NCBI GenBank assembly: GCA_016235045.1
Contig: JACRME010000008.1
Span: forward strand, 557,759-621,758
DNA from: Nitrosomonadales bacterium
Lineage (GTDB): Bacteria; Pseudomonadota; Gammaproteobacteria; Burkholderiales; Gallionellaceae
DNA: 64,000 bases
Direction: 5' to 3'
A model generated the notes under the pieces. That model did no database searches and had not been told where the DNA came from. It worked only from the letters and a program-made list of their open reading frames with translations. Below, piece after piece: positions 1 through 8,377 of the stretch. The translations under genes and the position numbers were made by a program. Positions within the stretch are counted from its first letter, which is position 1; every line of letters starts with the position of its first letter.

Positions 1-305
1 CCGCCGCGCAATCCTTCTACGCCAAGCACGGCGTCAAGCTCATGGCTGCCGCCTACGAACAACACCAGGAAACCGGCGAAGTCTCGCTGATGATCACCCG
101 CCACTGCATCCGCTATTCGCTGAGCCTGTGCCCGCGACAAGCCAGGGGCGTGATCGGTGTGCAGGGCCAGGTGCGCGCCGAGCCGATGATGCTGGTCAAC
201 GGCAGCGAAAAGTTGAGACTGGAATTCGACTGCAGGAAATGCGAGATGCATGTGATGGGCAAGATGAAAAAGCACATTCTGAAGACATCGCCACCGATGG
301 TGTAA
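1..305 (+). CDS. U32-family peptidase, C-terminal end (partial)
   Basis: The reading frame is open from the left edge and stops with TAA at 303-305, so only about 100 C-terminal residues are present. The end of the protein has the pattern LRLEFDCRKCEMHVMGK, resembling the conserved C-terminus of large U32 (collagenase-like) peptidases, where a short Cys-x-x-Cys stretch follows an FxC strand. Upstream Cys residues (HCIRYSLSLCP) fit the same cysteine-rich tail. Several U32 proteins act in tRNA or rRNA hydroxylation rather than proteolysis, so the substrate is not clear. The N-terminal catalytic part lies outside the window. The next gene is 190 nt away and looks independent. Confidence 0.6.
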   Translation, partial: AAQSFYAKHGVKLMAAAYEQHQETGEVSLMITRHCIRYSLSLCPRQARGVIGVQGQVRAEPMMLVNGSEKLRLEFDCRKCEMHVMGKMKKHILKTSPPMV

Positions 306-494
306 TCAATGCTCCCCATTGCCGGGGACAAGTCACAGTGAACTATTCACTCTTTATTCTGTCGCCTTGTAGTTCCAATGCCTCTCTTCAATAATGCGCC
401 TGCCGGATACGTCCACATTATCCGACTGACGTAGCTGCCGTGCGGGGTGGGCCGTTACGTTGCTCCCTCGAACCCCGTGCATTCGGAGGTAATC

Positions 495-872
495 ATGGTA
501 ATTCGCACATTGACTGTTTCGGCGCTTGCTTGCTCGTTGATACTCGCTGGTGGTGTTGCTGTCGCAGCGGACAAGGTTCAGGCGCAGGATCGAACCCAGG
601 ATCAGACCAAACTGCAAGATCAGGAACAGATATACGGCAGCCAGTTGATGACCGAGCAGGAGCGCATGCAGCATCGCAGCATGATGCGTTCATTCAAGAC
701 CAATGAAGAGCGCGAGGCGTATCGCATGGAGCACCACAAGAGAATGCAGGAGCGCGCCAAGGAAAAGGGAGTGACGTTGCCGGATGAGCCCATGGCACAG
801 GGCAGGATGATGGGGCCCGGTGGCGGCATGGGCCCGGCCGGAGGAGGCATGGGTGCCGGAGGCCGGAAATAG
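495..872 (+). CDS. Small secreted protein, CpxP/Spy-like MTxxQR motif, Gly/Met-rich tail
   Basis: The 125-residue product starts at the ATG at 495, preceded by GGAGGT at a good distance; an upstream in-frame GTG at 447 has no such site. Residues 1-24 form a signal peptide ending GGVAVA-A, so the protein is exported. The mature part is charged, probably helical, and has an LMTEQERMQHR segment, then repeated Arg/Glu/His helices and a KGVTLPDEP motif. The tail is rich in Gly and Met (MMGPGGGMGPAGGGMG). I infer a periplasmic protein related in style to CpxP/Spy envelope proteins. A related protein lies at 20688-21038. The exact role is unknown; metal or stress binding is only a guess. Confidence 0.7.
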   Translation: MVIRTLTVSALACSLILAGGVAVAADKVQAQDRTQDQTKLQDQEQIYGSQLMTEQERMQHRSMMRSFKTNEEREAYRMEHHKRMQERAKEKGVTLPDEPMAQGRMMGPGGGMGPAGGGMGAGGRK

Positions 873-898
873 GCGTTGACTCAAATTTGTGCAACGGC

Positions 899-932
899 AA
901 AAAGCGGATGCTGGCATCCGCTTTTTGTTTTT
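899..932 (+). terminator. Rho-independent terminator of the preceding small secreted protein gene
   Basis: A perfect 12-bp stem (AAAAAGCGGATG pairing with CATCCGCTTTTT) with a CTGG loop is followed by a T-rich run. It lies 26 nt after the stop codon at 872. Confidence 0.85.
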
Positions 933-1008
933 GCAGCATGGCCTGCGCGGATGGTCAAAGACGATGGATTCCGGTACATTTAGACATCAATCTCTCAAGG
1001 AGCGATGC

Positions 1009-1296
1009 ATGAAAGTCAAATATCCGAATTTGATTGCCGTGGCGTTATTGCTATTCAGCGGAATCGCACTCGCTGCCGACGAGACGGAATCCATGGCGCA
1101 GCCCATGGCGGAACCCATGGCGCAGCCCGCCGAACCCGCTTCATCTTCCGCCGCCGAAGAGCCGCAGCCACCCCCGTATCTCTCCAGTTCCAACCGCGAC
1201 ATCCCGACCAAGACGAATCGTTCCAAGTCGCTCGATTTGCGCTATTGCCTGGAACTGAAGACCTACCAGGAGATCGCACGATGCGCAGGCGAATAA
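1009..1296 (+). CDS. Small secreted protein, Pro/Ala/Met-rich, unknown function
   Basis: The 95-residue product starts at ATG 1009, chosen because AAGGAG lies just upstream and because it begins a clear signal peptide (MKVKYPNLIAVALLLFSGIALA-A). The middle is a low-complexity stretch with repeated MAQPMAEPMAQP units and many Ser/Pro. The C-terminus is more ordered (SLDLRYCLELKTYQEIARC), with two cysteines that could form a disulfide in the periplasm. I do not recognise the family. It is a single-gene unit between a terminator and the ATP-grasp gene. Export is well supported; function is not. Confidence 0.65.
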   Translation: MKVKYPNLIAVALLLFSGIALAADETESMAQPMAEPMAQPAEPASSSAAEEPQPPPYLSSSNRDIPTKTNRSKSLDLRYCLELKTYQEIARCAGE

Positions 1297-1507
1297 CCCG
1301 CGCCGGCGTCGACCCCGTTTAGCAACTCCGGGCAATTCCACACACTCATTCGCCGGTTGTGTCCTCACAGGCAATCCGGCGTATAGCATTGCTTACTTCC
1401 CTCTATTCCCCGCATTGATACAATCCGGGTGAACTACCCTAGCCAACAGCTTTCGCCCGGTTCGCCCATGCGCGGACGCCACACGAGAAGCGTTTCGGAC
1501 ACGCCTT

Positions 1508-2761
1508 ATGATCGAAGAATATGCGCCATCCTCAATACAGATGAATTCCGTCCTTCCCGATGACTGCAAAATGGTTGAGACGCCATTTATCGGCTTGGCG
1601 CCTTTTTTGCGTTCAAGCATTGCCGGCATCGACTTGCGCCCCTACGGGCAGGAAATGCTGCAGCAAGCCGGGGAGAATGCCGCCGACGCGCCGCTGTGGA
1701 TGAATTTGTCCGTGCTCATGCAATGCCTGGGGCAGCGCGATGCCGGCTTGTCTATCCAGGCACTCGCGCTGCAGCAACGGCGCATCTATCGCCTAGCCGC
1801 AATGCAGCCCGCCCGCGTGCGCCTGCTGATGCTTTCCGTCCCCGGCGACATTTCCGCGAATACGCCGCTCGATTGCCTGCTGGAAAACAGCGATGTCGAA
1901 CTGATTTACTACTACGTTTCTCCGGGCGACCCGCTGGCTCTGCCCGTCCCCGAGCACGATGCGGTATTCGTCGCCATTTCCGAGGCCGATGAGAATCGCG
2001 AAGCGCTTTCCGCGTTGCAGCGCTCGTTGGCGCATTGGCCCCGACCGGTCATTAACGCGCCGCAAAATATTCCCGCCACGGGACGCGAAGCGGCCAGCAA
2101 GCTCCTGCAGAACGCGCCAGGCTTACTCATCCCGCCAACCCTGCATGCAGCCCGTTCGGTGTTGACGGAGACCGCGGCAGGCCGCGCCCGCCTGTCCGCG
2201 CAATTTGCCAGATGCGACTATCCCGTCATCGTGCGCCCGGTCGGATCGCATGCCGGACGCGATCTCGCCAGGATCGAAAATGACGAAGCGCTCGCTGCCT
2301 ATCTTGCCGGGGTGCGGGACGACAAGTTCTTCCTGTCCCCGTTCATCGATTACCGCGGCAGCGACGGGATGTTCCGCAAATTCCGCGTCGTACTGGTTGA
2401 CGGCAAGCCGTTCGCGAGCCACATGGGTGTTTCGTCGAACTGGATGATCCATTACGTCAACGCCGGCATGTATGAAGATGCCGCCAAGCGCGAGGAAGAA
2501 TCCGCCTTCATGGAACGCTTCGACGACTTCGCATTGCGCCACCGCGCTGCGCTGGGCGCGATCCACCGGCGCACCCGGCTCGACTATCTGTGCATCGACT
2601 GCGCTGAAACGCAGGACGGCCGATTGCTGGTATTCGAGATCGACCATACCATGGTCGTGCATGCCATGGATCCGGAGCCGCTCTTTCCCTACAAGCAAGT
2701 TCATATGCAAAAGGTGCAGGACGCGTTCCGGGATTTCCTCTTCCGCCTGACCCGCAAATGA
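1508..2761 (+). CDS. ATP-grasp ligase-like protein, coupled to a SerC-like aminotransferase
   Basis: The 417-residue product has a helical N-terminal part (about 1-100) and a C-terminal half with ATP-grasp features: YPVIVRPVGSHAGRDL resembles the first ATP-binding strand, and the LVFEIDHTMVVHAMDP end resembles the metal-binding strand with acidic residues. ATP-grasp enzymes join a carboxylate to an amine through an acyl phosphate. The stop overlaps the next start as ATGA, so the product probably acts with the SerC-like enzyme. No strong ribosome-binding site precedes 1508, and a later Met (such as 1571) could be the true start. The substrate is unknown; amino-acid or peptide ligation is inferred from the fold. 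Confidence 0.6.
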   Translation: MIEEYAPSSIQMNSVLPDDCKMVETPFIGLAPFLRSSIAGIDLRPYGQEMLQQAGENAADAPLWMNLSVLMQCLGQRDAGLSIQALALQQRRIYRLAAMQPARVRLLMLSVPGDISANTPLDCLLENSDVELIYYYVSPGDPLALPVPEHDAVFVAISEADENREALSALQRSLAHWPRPVINAPQNIPATGREAASKLLQNAPGLLIPPTLHAARSVLTETAAGRARLSAQFARCDYPVIVRPVGSHAGRDLARIENDEALAAYLAGVRDDKFFLSPFIDYRGSDGMFRKFRVVLVDGKPFASHMGVSSNWMIHYVNAGMYEDAAKREEESAFMERFDDFALRHRAALGAIHRRTRLDYLCIDCAETQDGRLLVFEIDHTMVVHAMDPEPLFPYKQVHMQKVQDAFRDFLFRLTRK

Positions 2762-3861
2762 AGCCGCTCAACCGCCTCAATTTCTCCGCCGGACCGGGCG
2801 CATTGCCGGAAAGCGTATTGCTGCTAGCCCAGCAATCCATCGTCGAGGTGCCCGGCGTCGGTTTGTCCATTCTCGGCATCAGCCATCGTTCCGACTGGTT
2901 TGCATCGGTGGTGGCCGAACTGGAAAACAATATCCGCGAACTGCTGGGCCTGTCCGGGAACTATCGCGTGCTGTTTTTGCAGGGCGGCGCGACGCAGCAA
3001 TTCTCGATGGTGCCGATGACGCTGCTGCGGGGCAAAACGACTCCGGCGGATTATCTGCATACCGGCTACTGGAGCGGCAGGGCCATCGCCGAGGCCGGGC
3101 GCGAAGGTCCGGTTCGCATCGTGTGGAGCGGCGAAGCCGACGGCTTCCGGCAACTGCCCGGCGACGGCGAACCGGTGTTTTCGCCGGATGCCCCCTACCT
3201 GCATTACGTCTCCAACGAAACGGTGGAGGGGCTGCAGTTCCATCATGTGCCGGGGCGGGACGATGTGCCGCGCGTTTGCGACATGTCGTCGGACTTCCTG
3301 TCGCAACCCTGCGCGGCCAATCGCCACTCGCTGATCTACGCGCACGCGCAAAAGAACATCGGCCCGGCCGGCGTCACGGTGGTGGTGGTTCGCGACGAAT
3401 TGCTGCAGGACGCGCCAACCAACCTGCCCGGATTCCTGGACTACCGCAACCACATCCAATCGCATTCCAACTACAACACCCCGCCGGTGTTTGCGATCTA
3501 CGTCGTGTTGCTGATTTCGCGCTGGTTGCTCAACGAAATCGGCGGCTTGGCGCGCATGGCGGAAATCAACCGGAGCAAGGCGGAACTGCTGTATCGCCTG
3601 CTGGACAACAGCAACGACTTCTATCGCGGCAGGATCGAAACGCGCGACCGCTCCCTGATGAACGTCACGTTCGATATGGCGAGCCCGGAAAGTGAAAAGC
3701 GCTTCCTTGCCGAAGCGGAGCGCGCCGGATTCACCGGGCTTGCCGGTCATCGCTCAACCGGCGGCATTCGCGCCTCGCTCTACAATGGACTGACGCTTGC
3801 GGCAGTCGAACAACTGGCCGGCTTCATGGAAGACTTCCAGCGCCGTTATCCCTGCGCTTAG
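2758..3861 (+). CDS. serC: Phosphoserine aminotransferase-like PLP enzyme (SerC family)
   Basis: The 367-residue product is close to the usual SerC length. SerC converts 3-phosphohydroxypyruvate plus glutamate to phosphoserine, using pyridoxal phosphate, in serine (and B6) synthesis. The N-terminal NFSAGPGALPE, the SHRS segment, the QGGATQQF segment and AHAQKNIGPAG are all SerC signatures; Lys199 in the last is the expected PLP lysine. The C-terminus has GHRSTGGIRASLYN, which binds the substrate in SerC. The start overlaps the ATP-grasp stop by four bases, an unusual partner for serC. It could be the cell's only SerC or a second copy specialised for a pathway with the ATP-grasp protein. Confidence 0.85.
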   Translation: MKPLNRLNFSAGPGALPESVLLLAQQSIVEVPGVGLSILGISHRSDWFASVVAELENNIRELLGLSGNYRVLFLQGGATQQFSMVPMTLLRGKTTPADYLHTGYWSGRAIAEAGREGPVRIVWSGEADGFRQLPGDGEPVFSPDAPYLHYVSNETVEGLQFHHVPGRDDVPRVCDMSSDFLSQPCAANRHSLIYAHAQKNIGPAGVTVVVVRDELLQDAPTNLPGFLDYRNHIQSHSNYNTPPVFAIYVVLLISRWLLNEIGGLARMAEINRSKAELLYRLLDNSNDFYRGRIETRDRSLMNVTFDMASPESEKRFLAEAERAGFTGLAGHRSTGGIRASLYNGLTLAAVEQLAGFMEDFQRRYPCA

Positions 3862-3873
3862 CGTTCGTGCGTT

Positions 3874-3931
3874 GTAGGAGCCCGACTTGTCGGGCGACCC
3901 ACAGACATCGCGCAACAAGTTGCGCTCCTAC
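3874..3931 (+). repeat. BIME-like palindromic repeat, copy A
   Basis: Two hairpins stand back to back: GAGCCCGACTTGTCGGGC and GCGCAACAAGTTGCGC, bounded by TAGGAG and CTCCTA. The same two-hairpin unit occurs at 48749-48814 and 58590-58655, in the opposite order. All three copies are intergenic. It looks like a REP pair. Confidence 0.8.
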
Positions 3932-4000
3932 TACGGCCAGCGAAGACCGGAACCCGGTGATTTCAATCAACTGAACACCGGCCTCGGTGTGACGGCCCAA

Positions 4001-4036
4001 ACGGCGATTCCTTATTCTTTTCGCTTGAATCGCCGT
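4001..4036 (-). terminator. Hairpin at the end of the TonB-like anchor gene, possible terminator
   Basis: A perfect 10-bp stem (ACGGCGATTC with GAATCGCCGT) abuts the stop codon of the minus-strand gene ending at 4036. The T-run that follows is short (TTTGG), so termination is uncertain. Confidence 0.4.
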
Positions 4037-4659
4037 CACTGACGCAGCATGACGCTGACGCCCGCTTCCGGGCCGAACTCCATGCGCAGCGGATTTTCGG
4101 CGACGCCGAGGCGGCGCGCTTCGATAGCCAGGCCGAATAATTGCTCCAGCAGCGGGCGCAGGTTTTTTTCCGGTTCGGGCAGGCAATTAATTTCATTGTC
4201 GGCCTGCTGCGTACAAGCGATGCGCGTCTTGACGAGCGGGCGCAATTGCGCCGCCAGATTGGACAGCCCGGCCATGACTCCCGCCTTGCGCGATTCGCGT
4301 TGCTGCGCGAATTGGGCGATCTGCATGGAACTCGTCAGTTCGTCCTGCTGATTTGCTGGCGGAGGTTGCCAGCGAAAACGGCCGGAGGCCGGCCGGCCTG
4401 CCGCAATGGATTGCGGCAACTTGATGGCCGCCGGCTTATGCGCCTTGACCTGCGGATTCTTGATGGCGGGTGCGGCATTGCTTACCGCCAACTGCAACGG
4501 GCGCCCCTGTTCCCGGACTTTGTTCTGCAAAAACACCTGCAGCAATCCGCGACCGTCCGTGACGCGCTCTTTTAGCTGCCCTGCGATCAACATCAGCACG
4601 GCGATGTGCAGCAGGAGGCTGGCCAGGATGGAAATGGGGAGACGGAGACGCTCGTTCAT
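4036..4659 (-). CDS. Membrane-anchored protein with TonB-like N-terminus, unknown function
   Basis: The 207-residue product begins MNERLRLPISILASLLLHIAVLML, a short cytoplasmic head and single membrane helix of the kind seen in TonB-type proteins. The rest should lie in the periplasm: a basic and proline-containing linker (about 45-105), then a helical stretch and a C-terminal domain (about 140-207) with two Cys residues (IACTQQ and INCLPEP) that may pair. No TonB C-terminal YP motif is visible, so it is not a standard TonB. It stands alone, with a hairpin after it. I do not recognise the family. Confidence 0.55.
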   Translation of the reverse strand: MNERLRLPISILASLLLHIAVLMLIAGQLKERVTDGRGLLQVFLQNKVREQGRPLQLAVSNAAPAIKNPQVKAHKPAAIKLPQSIAAGRPASGRFRWQPPPANQQDELTSSMQIAQFAQQRESRKAGVMAGLSNLAAQLRPLVKTRIACTQQADNEINCLPEPEKNLRPLLEQLFGLAIEARRLGVAENPLRMEFGPEAGVSVMLRQ

Positions 4660-4711
4660 GGCTTGCAGTTTAACTCATGCCTTTTCTTTTTCCGACCAGG
4701 CACGCGGCAAG

Positions 4712-4740
4712 AAAAAAGCGCGGCAAGCCGCGCTTTTCTC
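4712..4740 (-). terminator. Rho-independent terminator of the 754-residue secreted protein gene
   Basis: On the minus strand the stem AAAAGCGCGG / CCGCGCTTTT with loop CTTG-like TTG is followed by TTTTTTC. It lies about 20 nt past the stop at 4761. Confidence 0.8.
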
Positions 4741-4760
4741 CTGCTTCCTTGAAACCTGCC

Positions 4761-7025
4761 TTAGTACTGCACTACGCCGTCTATCACCTTGGGGGCGGTG
4801 GTGACTGCCGGTTTGACGCCGATGTAATAAGCATCGGCGGAACTGGACGGGTCATGCGTACCGCCGGTAGGCGCCGTGAGCGTTGTGGCGAGCGACATGG
4901 CGGAACACTGCGCAGCACCCGCACCGAGATCGTTGAGCCGCACTTCGGCATCCAATGCCTTGATGATCAGCGGGGTGGTACCCAGCGACATGGTAGCGCC
5001 GTCAGGCATGGAGAATGCAGGCACATAACGCGTATTCGGACCGCAGGGCACCTCGGCATTGCTAATCGGGCTCACGCAATATCCGGGGATGCCATACAGG
5101 TTGCCGAAACCGTTGAACTGCAACTGTATCGCCTTGTTCGCCCAGGTTCCGTAGGCCGCACCGGCCGGCACGGTATACATGATGTTTTGCGGCGGATCGA
5201 ACGCAACCACCGCGCCTGAATTGGCACCGTTCGTTCGCGTCAGCCACATGCTCTGGTTCCACTGGCCGGTGCCGGTCGACCAGGAATAGAAGGTCGCTGG
5301 ATCGCTCGGTTCGCAGACAGGACTGGCACCCGCACCACTGCATGGTGCGAAATCCGTATCGAACAACCTGCCGGTCGACAGCCCGTACTGATAATTCGGG
5401 CTTGCGCTAAAAAATGCGGCATTGGCGATGATCATGCTCGTTGTGCCATGCAACAAACCTGCGGCGCCATACGTGTAGTTGATCGTATTCCCCAGCGTGG
5501 CAGAACCCCACTGGTTGGCCGTGACCGTGCTAAACGGATTGGGCGCTGCGGCAGGTGCCACATAGCCATTGGCCAAACCGACGGAAGTCGCATCCAGGCA
5601 GGAGTTGAGGCAATACAAAGCCGTGGGCGCGCCTGCAGAACCCGGAATAACAGTGGACTGGGTAAAGTAGGTTACCGTATCGCCGGAAACGTGGGGAGCG
5701 GTGGTGTAGGGAATGTTGATGCTTCCCCCGAACGAATCGGACCAACCCGAAATGGGCTTGTTGTTGAATGTGGCGGCTGCAACCGTAGCAATAGTATTGA
5801 GTGCGGTGAGCGTGCAGTTATTTGATCCGCACACTTGCTTGCCCGTTACGGTGAAGTTTTGTGCCGTATTGTTCCACTGCATTTGCCAGTTGAACCAGCC
5901 GTTCACTTCGGTCGGGTTGTCCGTCATGGCGCCGTTCAGGTCTCCGGAAAAATAGAACGGGATGCCATCCATCGCGGCAAGGGTTGTTGCGTTTCTGGTC
6001 CATTTGGTCAGCTTGCCGCCGACCTTGGACAGGCTGAATGTATCGGTGTGTCCGGGTCGCTGATCGGTCACAACCAGGCCGCTGATCGGGTTGGCGTCTG
6101 CAATGGTGTTGAGGTCCAGTCCCTGGAAACCCATACCCCAATAACTGGCATAGCCGTAGTAAGAGCTGCCTGCGTAAGTGCCATTGAGCTGGAAACTCGG
6201 ATTGGCCTGATCCACCCGGCTGCCGTCGTTGCTATTGTAAGTTCCATAACGCCAGACGGAGCGTTTGGCATTGGCTTTCAAGCGATCGAAGCACTGATCG
6301 TTGGTGCCGTCGCTGCGACGGAAGAAGTCTGTGTTGTAATTGAAATTGTAGGTTAAAGCAGTCGGGTTCCAGTTACTGACGCCGAGCGTCATGATGCCGC
6401 TTCCCGCATCGGTGGTACTGGCTGCCATGTTCAACGAGACGTTGGACGAATTGGGTCCCGTTTCGTAGTACTGCAGCGAGCCGGTTGAAGAATCGATGTA
6501 GCCGTTGAACTGTGTGACATTGCTCGCATCCTTGCCAAGGAAGTCCAGGCGGAATACGCCGTAGGGGAGCGTGGCGGATGGCGCCGTGGTTGCGGTCAGC
6601 CTGACATAGATGTCCTGCTTCCTGCCTTCTTCGGTCATCGACATCCACACATTGCCAATCATCGGTGATGTGTCGTTGGCGCGAGTCGCGTTGACGACTG
6701 CCGTCATGTAGTTCACTGCAGTGCTGGCGCCGGAAGAACCGCTGGAAGAGCTGCTGGAGCCGCCTTTCGCATCGCATTTGTTCATGTCGATCAGTGCGAT
6801 ATAAGGACCGACGTTGAGCATGCCGCTGTCGACGATGTTCATGCCATTCATGATGCACAACACCATATTGACCGTGTTGATTGCTTCCGAGGTCGCATCC
6901 TGAACGTATTCATGCTGCGGGTCGGTGACATACGGCGATGTGGGCGTGGGTGCCGCCGAGACTGCCGCGCCAAACAACAAAGCAAAAGCCAGCGTAGCGA
7001 GTTGATGAAGTTTTAAGGTTTTCAT
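4761..7025 (-). CDS. Large secreted protein of unknown function (754 aa)
   Basis: The product has an N-terminal signal peptide (LATLAFALLFGAAVSA-A) and is rich in Ser, Thr, Asn, Gly and aromatic residues, as in extracellular or surface beta-rich proteins. A poly-serine linker (GGSSSSSSGSSGAS) near residue 95 separates a short N-terminal region, with Cys at about 57 and 83, from the main body. Several Cys pairs (VCGSNNC, YCLNSCLD, PCSGAGASPVCE) suggest disulfides. No heme CxxCH motif, sorting motif or known enzyme motif is visible. AAGGGG precedes the ATG at 7025. It follows a small lipoprotein gene by 9 nt and is probably co-transcribed. I do not recognise the family. Confidence 0.75.
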   Translation of the reverse strand: MKTLKLHQLATLAFALLFGAAVSAAPTPTSPYVTDPQHEYVQDATSEAINTVNMVLCIMNGMNIVDSGMLNVGPYIALIDMNKCDAKGGSSSSSSGSSGASTAVNYMTAVVNATRANDTSPMIGNVWMSMTEEGRKQDIYVRLTATTAPSATLPYGVFRLDFLGKDASNVTQFNGYIDSSTGSLQYYETGPNSSNVSLNMAASTTDAGSGIMTLGVSNWNPTALTYNFNYNTDFFRRSDGTNDQCFDRLKANAKRSVWRYGTYNSNDGSRVDQANPSFQLNGTYAGSSYYGYASYWGMGFQGLDLNTIADANPISGLVVTDQRPGHTDTFSLSKVGGKLTKWTRNATTLAAMDGIPFYFSGDLNGAMTDNPTEVNGWFNWQMQWNNTAQNFTVTGKQVCGSNNCTLTALNTIATVAAATFNNKPISGWSDSFGGSINIPYTTAPHVSGDTVTYFTQSTVIPGSAGAPTALYCLNSCLDATSVGLANGYVAPAAAPNPFSTVTANQWGSATLGNTINYTYGAAGLLHGTTSMIIANAAFFSASPNYQYGLSTGRLFDTDFAPCSGAGASPVCEPSDPATFYSWSTGTGQWNQSMWLTRTNGANSGAVVAFDPPQNIMYTVPAGAAYGTWANKAIQLQFNGFGNLYGIPGYCVSPISNAEVPCGPNTRYVPAFSMPDGATMSLGTTPLIIKALDAEVRLNDLGAGAAQCSAMSLATTLTAPTGGTHDPSSSADAYYIGVKPAVTTAPKVIDGVVQY

Positions 7026-7034
7026 GATGACCCC

Positions 7035-7187
7035 TTATTTCGCAGTGACGATGGATACGGAAGCGGGCGTTGCAACACCCGTCGTGGTAGAGGGCGTGCC
7101 CGATGACGCGCCGCCTCCACCTCCACCGCAACCTGCCAGGGTGCCGACGAGCACACCCACCGTTAACAACGACGCTAGCTTTTTCAT
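7035..7187 (-). CDS. Small lipoprotein (50 aa)
   Basis: The start is the ATG at 7187, preceded by AAGGAG; upstream in-frame starts lack this. The product is MKKLASLLTVGVLVGTLAGC followed by six glycines, so Cys20 in LAGC is the lipidation site and the polyglycine stretch is a flexible linker. The mature part is only about 30 residues, rich in Ser, Thr, Ala and Val. It is placed directly before the 754-residue secreted protein gene (9 nt gap), so the two are probably one operon. It may be a small surface anchor or helper, but nothing in it shows a function. Confidence 0.75.
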   Translation of the reverse strand: MKKLASLLTVGVLVGTLAGCGGGGGGASSGTPSTTTGVATPASVSIVTAK

Positions 7188-7487
7188 GTCGCAACTCCTT
7201 CTTTGATCGTTTAGTAATTGACAGTACCAATCGTGAAACTTGATACCCGTTGAAATCAATCCTCCATTGACAGGCTGATCGGGCTTCTTGCGGCCTCTCC
7301 AACCCACTTCGACTTATGAATTAGCTTGTCGGCAGGAATTTGCGCTTCTTTAATTTATTATTTGCATTCGTTAAATGCAGGAATTCCGGAAAACGAAAGA
7401 AAAAAGATAATTTACTGAAACAACAAGCAATTGTAGCTGGTTGTTATAGCTTATATCCTGCGTCGGCATATCTTATATATATGGACA
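7188..7487. other. AT-rich intergenic region upstream of the lipoprotein operon
   Basis: No gene is visible in these 300 bases. The part from about 7330 to 7480 is AT-rich and unlike its surroundings. It should hold the minus-strand promoter of the lipoprotein/754-residue operon, but I cannot fix a -35/-10 pair. Confidence 0.4.
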
Positions 7488-7528
7488 AAACAAAGAGGCC
7501 GGGATGCTCAGCTCCCGGCCTCTTTATT
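7488..7528 (-). terminator. Rho-independent terminator of the small porin-like gene
   Basis: A perfect stem (AAAGAGGCCGGGA pairing with TCCCGGCCTCTTT, GCTGAGCA-like loop) ends on the minus strand in TTTGTTTTG. It is about 65 nt beyond the stop at 7595. Confidence 0.85.
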
Positions 7529-7594
7529 CACAACGTTTTTCCAGGTGCGGTATCGATTAATCTCCTACCAATACACTCAGGAACAATTCACACC

Positions 7595-8128
7595 TTAGAA
7601 GTAAAAGTTAACGCTCAGGTTGCCCCTGGCCGTTCCAAATGCGGTGGCTTTGGTCGAAGAAGCTGCACCGGCTGGTTTGATCTCGCTCGACACGTAACCA
7701 ACATAAACAGAACCTTCGAAGCTGAATTGTTTGGTCAGGAAATATTCTGCGCCACCCTCGGCAAAGATGGCGAAATCGGTTTGGTCGCCGCCGTTTGGCT
7801 TGGTGGAAACGTATTGAATTTGACCGCCGACAAACGGTGCCAGGTCGTCAGTCTTCAAATATTTCCGGAAGCCGCCCATCATTCCGATATTGGTCGATTT
7901 GTTGTTGGTTGCAGCGCCGCTATCGGCAAATTGCAGACCCACTCCGGCCAACACCGCCATGTCCTTGGCAAAGAAATATTTGCCGCCGACCATGAAGTCC
8001 ATCGGCGTGGTCGCCGTGCCGACTGCGACGTTAAGACCAAATGTATTTGCAGCCGGGGTGCCAGCCGATGCGCTTCCAGCAGCCATTGCCAACGCCAACG
8101 TTACGCCTGCCAATGCAAATTTCTTCAT
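7595..8128 (-). CDS. Small outer-membrane beta-barrel protein (porin-like)
   Basis: The 177-residue product starts at ATG 8128, the beginning of a signal peptide (MKKFALAGVTLALAMAAGSASA-G). The mature protein consists of alternating strands (FMVGGKYFFAKDMAVLAGVGLQF, TNIGMMGGFRKYL, APFVGGQIQYV, EGGAEYFLTKQFSFEGSVYVGYV) and ends in NLSVNFYF, the terminal aromatic signature needed for barrel insertion. About eight strands fit, as in OmpX/OmpW/OmpA-barrel proteins. It has its own terminator and stands alone. The transported or bound ligand is not known. Confidence 0.8.
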   Translation of the reverse strand: MKKFALAGVTLALAMAAGSASAGTPAANTFGLNVAVGTATTPMDFMVGGKYFFAKDMAVLAGVGLQFADSGAATNNKSTNIGMMGGFRKYLKTDDLAPFVGGQIQYVSTKPNGGDQTDFAIFAEGGAEYFLTKQFSFEGSVYVGYVSSEIKPAGAASSTKATAFGTARGNLSVNFYF

Positions 8129-8273
8129 TATCTCGATACTCCTGTAAGTAAAAAAACACACCAAAACCGCCCACAAGCGCGGGCCAACCCTACTTCTCCA
8201 ATTCGCGGTCACCATAATGCGAAAGAAATTCCCGAACGCGCGCGAGTGTCTACAATTAGCCGGGTTCCGTCAA

Positions 8274-8289
8274 TAGTCCAATTGGACTA
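8274..8289. promoter_or_regulatory. 16-bp perfect palindrome upstream of the porin-like gene
   Basis: TAGTCCAATTGGACTA is a perfect palindrome in the 249-bp gap between the divisions of the porin-like gene and the thioredoxin-like gene, about 146 nt upstream of the porin-like start. It has no T-run. An operator is possible; no regulator is identified. Confidence 0.4.
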
Positions 8290-8377
8290 AATCAAACAGA
8301 TTCAAGTCTCTAGCTCGCCAGCAAATGACGCCTAAATGCACGAATGCGCCGTCTACCCGCTTCATTCCCCGCCGAAA

